64,000 nucleotides of DNA from Daejeonella sp. JGW-45 (lineage in GTDB: Bacteria > Bacteroidota > Bacteroidia > Sphingobacteriales > Sphingobacteriaceae), in contig NZ_JARKNC010000001.1 in the NCBI RefSeq assembly GCF_029360805.1, positions 434,001-498,000 on the forward strand. Reading direction: 5' to 3'. Of the stretch, positions 61,301 to 64,000 are shown one piece after another (position 1 is the stretch's first letter; every line of letters begins with the position of its first letter). The notes under the pieces are model-generated. The model did no database searches, had not been told where the DNA came from, and was given only the letters and a program-made list of their open reading frames with translations. The translations under genes and the position numbers were made by a program.

Positions 61301-61700
61301 CAACAATGGTGTAAACCAGCTCATCATAAAATATATTAGCATCTTCTTTGCTGGCAAAATAGTTGTAACGCTCGCCCCAGACCTTCCAGCAGTTAGCCAT
61401 ACGGTGGGCTACCTGTTTGATACTGGTTTCAGACGAGGTTGAACCGTCTGGCTGCGGTACTCCTGCTTTACGGAAATATTTTTGCGCAAGGATATCTGTA
61501 GCTACCTGGCTCCAGCTTGCCGGGACTTCCACATTCTTCATTTCGAACACCGCATCGCCCGCCGGGTTCCGGATAACCGATGTACGTTTTTCATAGTTGA
61601 ACAGATCATAAACGTCTACTCCTGCTTTTGTGAAGTAGCGCTGGAAACCAAGACCCTTTCCGGCTCCTTTTGCGGCTGTGTTTGAAGATGCTTTACCCAT
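58383..61700 (-). CDS. nrdJ: Vitamin B12-dependent (class II) ribonucleotide reductase
   Basis: Reduces ribonucleotides to deoxyribonucleotides with adenosylcobalamin, in air or without it. The 1105-aa protein has a class II NrdJ order: SPQWFNTGL and [15 protein letters not shown] near residue 135-190 (first active-site Cys), [11 protein letters not shown] near 213, the segment with [22 protein letters not shown] near 394-416 (shown as [11 protein letters not shown]; NxCxE catalytic motif), [21 protein letters not shown] near 600, and C-terminal [12 protein letters not shown] and [14 protein letters not shown] (zinc-finger-like cysteines and shuttle cysteines). No B12 riboswitch is visible upstream. 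Confidence 0.95.
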   Translation of the reverse strand: [1105 protein letters not shown]

Positions 61701-61710
61701 AATTATATAA

Positions 61711-61752
61711 TTGATGTTGTTAGTGAGATCGTTGATGTTGTTAGTGAGTGAC
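61711..61752. repeat. 21-bp tandem repeat in the nrdJ leader
   Basis: Two copies of a 21-base unit: TTGATGTTGTTAGTGAGATCG (61711-61731) and TTGATGTTGTTAGTGAGTGAC (61732-61752), identical over their first 17 bases. On the mRNA strand they separate a good AGGAGGT (complement of 61754-61760) from the nrdJ ATG by about 54 bases. The unit length is three heptads and keeps the reading frame. Confidence 0.8.
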
Positions 61753-61785
61753 TTACCTCCTGAAAAAAGTTTAGAGGTTTTTAAT

Positions 61786-61793
61786 CAAATCTA
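61786..61793 (-). promoter_or_regulatory. -7 element for nrdJ
   Basis: TAGATTTG on the minus strand, a full TAnnTTTG match, giving a leader of about 80 bases; no clear -33 TTG. Confidence 0.5.
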
Positions 61794-61820
61794 TCAGTTG
61801 GCGGGATTTATATTGAATGA

Positions 61821-61913
61821 GAGTTTTCCACAGCTTGTTAGTGTATCGATACACCAGCACTTCTTGTACCAGTAATGGTATGGTTTAAAGAAACTTAAGG
61901 GTGTGGAAAACTC
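61821..61913. promoter_or_regulatory. Palindrome and inverted TTTTCCACA boxes upstream of nrdJ
   Basis: A perfect 14-bp palindrome GTGTATCGATACAC at 61841-61854 and a 12-bp perfect inverted repeat GAGTTTTCCACA (61821-61832) / TGTGGAAAACTC (61902-61913). TTTTCCACA differs by one base from the DnaA-box consensus TTATCCACA. Their position upstream of the -7 motif suits control of a reductase gene by replication state or by a dimeric repressor; both are inference. Confidence 0.55.
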
Positions 61914-61953
61914 AAAAAAAGACCCAATTTTCAGGGTTTATATTACACAAAGC

Positions 61954-61997
61954 CGGGGATAAAAAAAGCCGGCAAATGCCGGCTTTTTTTATCCCCG
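61954..61997. terminator. Pyruvate kinase terminator
   Basis: A perfect 20-bp stem (61954-61973 with 61978-61997) around the loop AAAT, containing A and T runs that make it effective in both directions; 23 bases after the pyk stop. Confidence 0.92.
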
Positions 61998-62020
61998 ATT
62001 ACGATGTACCAGCGTTGTCC

Positions 62021-63451
62021 TTACTCGATAAAAGTAACCTTGATCATATTTGTCTTACCCTTTTTTTCAATGGGAATAGCCGCAGTATTAATAACCACCT
62101 GACCTACTTCGACCAGCTTTTCAGATTTAAGGATCTGGTTCACTTCCCGGATAGTTTTGTCCGTGCTTTCAAACTTATCATAAAAGAACCCACGAACTCC
62201 CCAGAGTAAGCTTAGGGTATTCAAAAGTTTCACATTACTGGTGAAAATAAATGTAGCCGCCTTGGGACGATAGCTTGAAATCTCAAAAGCCGTGTAACCA
62301 GACGACGTCATAGAAATAATCCCCACGGCATTAGTTTTCTCTGCAAGAAATACGGCTGATCCGCATACTGCATCACCCATATAAGTAGGTGATTTAATAT
62401 TCAACTTCTTCGGATTATTAAACGGATAATCAGTTTCTTCAACGTTCCTTACGATCTTCTGCATCGTTTCAATTACTATGATCGGATAATCACCAACCGA
62501 AGTTTCGCCGCTGAGCATTACTGCGTCGGCGCCATCAAGCACCGAGTTTGCTACGTCGTTCACCTCCGCACGCGTTGGGCGGGGCGAAGTAATCATACTT
62601 TCAAGCATTTGAGTAGCCACGATAACCGGCTTTGATGCAGCACGGCATTTCTTCGCTATCATCTTCTGAAGCATAGGAACCTGCTCCATCGGCATCTCAA
62701 CCCCCAGATCTCCTCTCGCCACCATCACACCATCAGTAGCCTCAATGATCTCATCAATATTGTCTATCGCTTCCGGCTTCTCTATTTTGGCAATAACACG
62801 GGCTGCATTCCCGCTTCTTGCTATAATGCGCTTTAATTCTATAATATCATCAACAGACCTGACAAAAGACAAGCCAATCCATTCCACATCATTCTGTAAA
62901 GCAAACTCAAGGTTATTAAGATCCTCTTCTGTCAGGCTTGGAATCGAGACCTTTGTATTTGGAAGGTTAACTCCTTTGCGGGAAGTCAGGTTTCCTCCGT
63001 AAACAACCTCACACTGCACAGTATCCTTATTATTGGTTGACAAAACCCGCATCTGAATCTTACCGTCATCAAGAAGAATTATCTCCCCTGCACGAACGTC
63101 GCTCGGAAAGCTCTGATAGGTGATATAAATCTGCTTATCATCACCCAGAAGCTCCTTTGTAGTGATTTCGATCTTTTGCCCGCTAACCAGATTTATCCCT
63201 CCGTCTTTAACCAGTCCGATACGGATCTTTGGTCCCTGAAGATCAGCAAGAATGCCAACGTTAGTCTTATATTTCTTATTTATGTCACGGATTATATCAA
63301 TCACCTTTTGATGATCTGCCTGGCCCCCGTGGGAGAAATTTAGTCTGCAAACGTCTACACCTGCCTTTATCATACTCAGCAATACTTCTTTCTTGGAAGA
63401 GGCAGGGCCCAGAGTAGCCACTATTTTAGTTCTGTTATGAACCGCTTTCAT
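62021..63451 (-). CDS. pyk: Pyruvate kinase
   Basis: Last enzyme of glycolysis, converting phosphoenolpyruvate and ADP to pyruvate and ATP. The 476-aa length is normal. Signature parts: RTKIVATLGPASS at the N-terminus, VCRLNFSHGG near residue 34, GILADLQGPKIRIG near 62, the catalytic-Lys region ARVIAKIEKPEAI near 220, GVMVARGDLGVEMP near 240 and KPVIVATQMLESM near 270. The C-terminal regulatory domain is complete. It starts 60 bases after the IPExxxVDY gene and shares its strand. Confidence 0.96.
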   Translation of the reverse strand: MKAVHNRTKIVATLGPASSKKEVLLSMIKAGVDVCRLNFSHGGQADHQKVIDIIRDINKKYKTNVGILADLQGPKIRIGLVKDGGINLVSGQKIEITTKELLGDDKQIYITYQSFPSDVRAGEIILLDDGKIQMRVLSTNNKDTVQCEVVYGGNLTSRKGVNLPNTKVSIPSLTEEDLNNLEFALQNDVEWIGLSFVRSVDDIIELKRIIARSGNAARVIAKIEKPEAIDNIDEIIEATDGVMVARGDLGVEMPMEQVPMLQKMIAKKCRAASKPVIVATQMLESMITSPRPTRAEVNDVANSVLDGADAVMLSGETSVGDYPIIVIETMQKIVRNVEETDYPFNNPKKLNIKSPTYMGDAVCGSAVFLAEKTNAVGIISMTSSGYTAFEISSYRPKAATFIFTSNVKLLNTLSLLWGVRGFFYDKFESTDKTIREVNQILKSEKLVEVGQVVINTAAIPIEKKGKTNMIKVTFIE

Positions 63452-63511
63452 CTTTATGTGTTTTGTTTAAAATTTGAAGGGAATAGTGTACAATTGACAC
63501 CATTCAGCCCG

Positions 63512-63931
63512 CTAAAATATGAGATTTTCTTTGGATTTCAATTTTCTGGGGTCAACTTCGGCTGCCACAAGCACCTCCGAAATCCGGTTTAACCCACTCA
63601 ATATATCCCTCAGCTCATCTTTATCGATGTAATTACGTATCAGCAAAAAGAAATCTACCTGCTTCATTTCAGGAACTAAAAAACCTTCTGTTCCTTTATT
63701 AGCAAGCACGTAAAATTCCGTTTCCGACTCCGGTATCATATAGAAGTATCTGCTGAAATAAAATAATTCTTCATCGGTACTGAATAACATTTCTAAATCA
63801 TTAATTTTAGTAAAGTCGGTACCCAGCTGTTTGTTAATTTTATAACAAAGCATATAATCCCTGAGTTGTGTTGTTATAGCAATCAGCACAAAGTCAAGGT
63901 CTAATTCGAATTTTAAGATAGTTTTATTCAA
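63512..63931 (-). CDS. IPExxxVDY family protein
   Basis: A 139-aa cytoplasmic protein of a Bacteroidota-restricted family named for its motif, seen here as VPEMKQVDF near residue 87. The N-terminus NKTILKFELDLDFVLIAITTQL is characteristic. The frame starts with TTG at 63931 (no ATG is available at the family's usual N-terminus), so a non-ATG start is likely. Families of this type commonly lie in front of pyk, as here, but the function is unknown. Confidence 0.8.
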   Translation of the reverse strand: MNKTILKFELDLDFVLIAITTQLRDYMLCYKINKQLGTDFTKINDLEMLFSTDEELFYFSRYFYMIPESETEFYVLANKGTEGFLVPEMKQVDFFLLIRNYIDKDELRDILSGLNRISEVLVAAEVDPRKLKSKENLIF

Positions 63932-63955
63932 GGCTGTGTGAAAAATATAAAATTA

Positions 63956-63963
63956 CAAAAGTA
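63956..63963 (-). promoter_or_regulatory. -7 element for the IPExxxVDY-pyk operon
   Basis: TACTTTTG on the minus strand, a full TAnnTTTG match 25 bases before the TTG start; upstream bases have no clean -33 TTG. Confidence 0.55.
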
Positions 63964-64000
63964 AAACGCTTTGCAGTCTAAATTGTATGATATATCACAG

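Noticed and set aside
61701-62010. Cobalamin riboswitch before the B12-dependent reductase
   Set aside because: I looked for a B12-box-like GCCACTG and the long aptamer; neither is present in the leader.

Overview
The window looks like a chromosomal segment of a Bacteroidota member, most likely of the Sphingobacteriaceae (Pedobacter/Mucilaginibacter type). The evidence is the gene content (a short NuoG lacking the molybdopterin domain, a TonB-ExbB-ExbD-ExbD-PstS-TPR locus, a three-gene menaquinone-type succinate dehydrogenase, an IPExxxVDY protein, PdeM, a LytTR sensor/regulator pair) together with several promoters of the Bacteroidota type (TTTG, 18-20 bases, TAnnTTTG). No phage or transposase gene is visible. 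Most genes are housekeeping and most lie on the minus strand.

Layout. 1-5840: complex I operon nuoABCDEFG and the start of nuoH, read leftward. 5923-11726: energy-transducing locus exbB-exbD-exbD-tonB-small membrane protein-PstS-like lipoprotein-TPR protein, with a strong hairpin between exbB and the first exbD. 12208-16296: SUI1-type factor and lipid kinase, diverging from metK (with a SAM-II-like riboswitch in its leader), then a Nudix hydrolase and a PlsC-type acyltransferase. 16308-18521: LytTR regulator and histidine kinase, 21-bp-spaced direct repeats, and two tiny membrane ORFs diverging from them. 18522-22053: M28 peptidase, beta-CASP hydrolase and a secreted protein. 22054-22895: a gene-free stretch with REP-like palindromes and an unusual 11-bp-phased G-tract/C-tract hairpin. 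22896-26518: sdhCAB. 26650-32953: pdeM, htrA, dapF and an SNF2 helicase. 33-44 kb: a second REP-like cluster, then TRIC-type channel, aat, PAQR, rbfA, hflX, and trpE-trpG-trpC with a complete-looking Trp attenuator (leader peptide with two adjacent Trp codons, then a terminator). 43-44.3 kb: two identical class-II tRNA-like genes, each with its own promoter and terminator. 44.4-64 kb: Lrp-type regulator, pdhB, an AddAB-like nuclease pair, NagZ-like hydrolase, envelope proteins, glutathione peroxidase, B12-dependent ribonucleotide reductase, pyruvate kinase and an IPExxxVDY protein.

The most unusual signal is a family of six intergenic hairpins (2.5, 23.7, 36.5, 39.3, 42.6 and 46.1 kb). Their arms are built from degenerate heptanucleotide repeats. 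The word differs at each locus, but within a locus the two arms carry (partly) complementary words. All six lie between consecutive minus-strand genes, several of them clear operon partners (nuoE/nuoF, sdhA/sdhB, trpE/trpG). They resemble the heptanucleotide STRR repeats of cyanobacteria in design, but I know of no description from this group.
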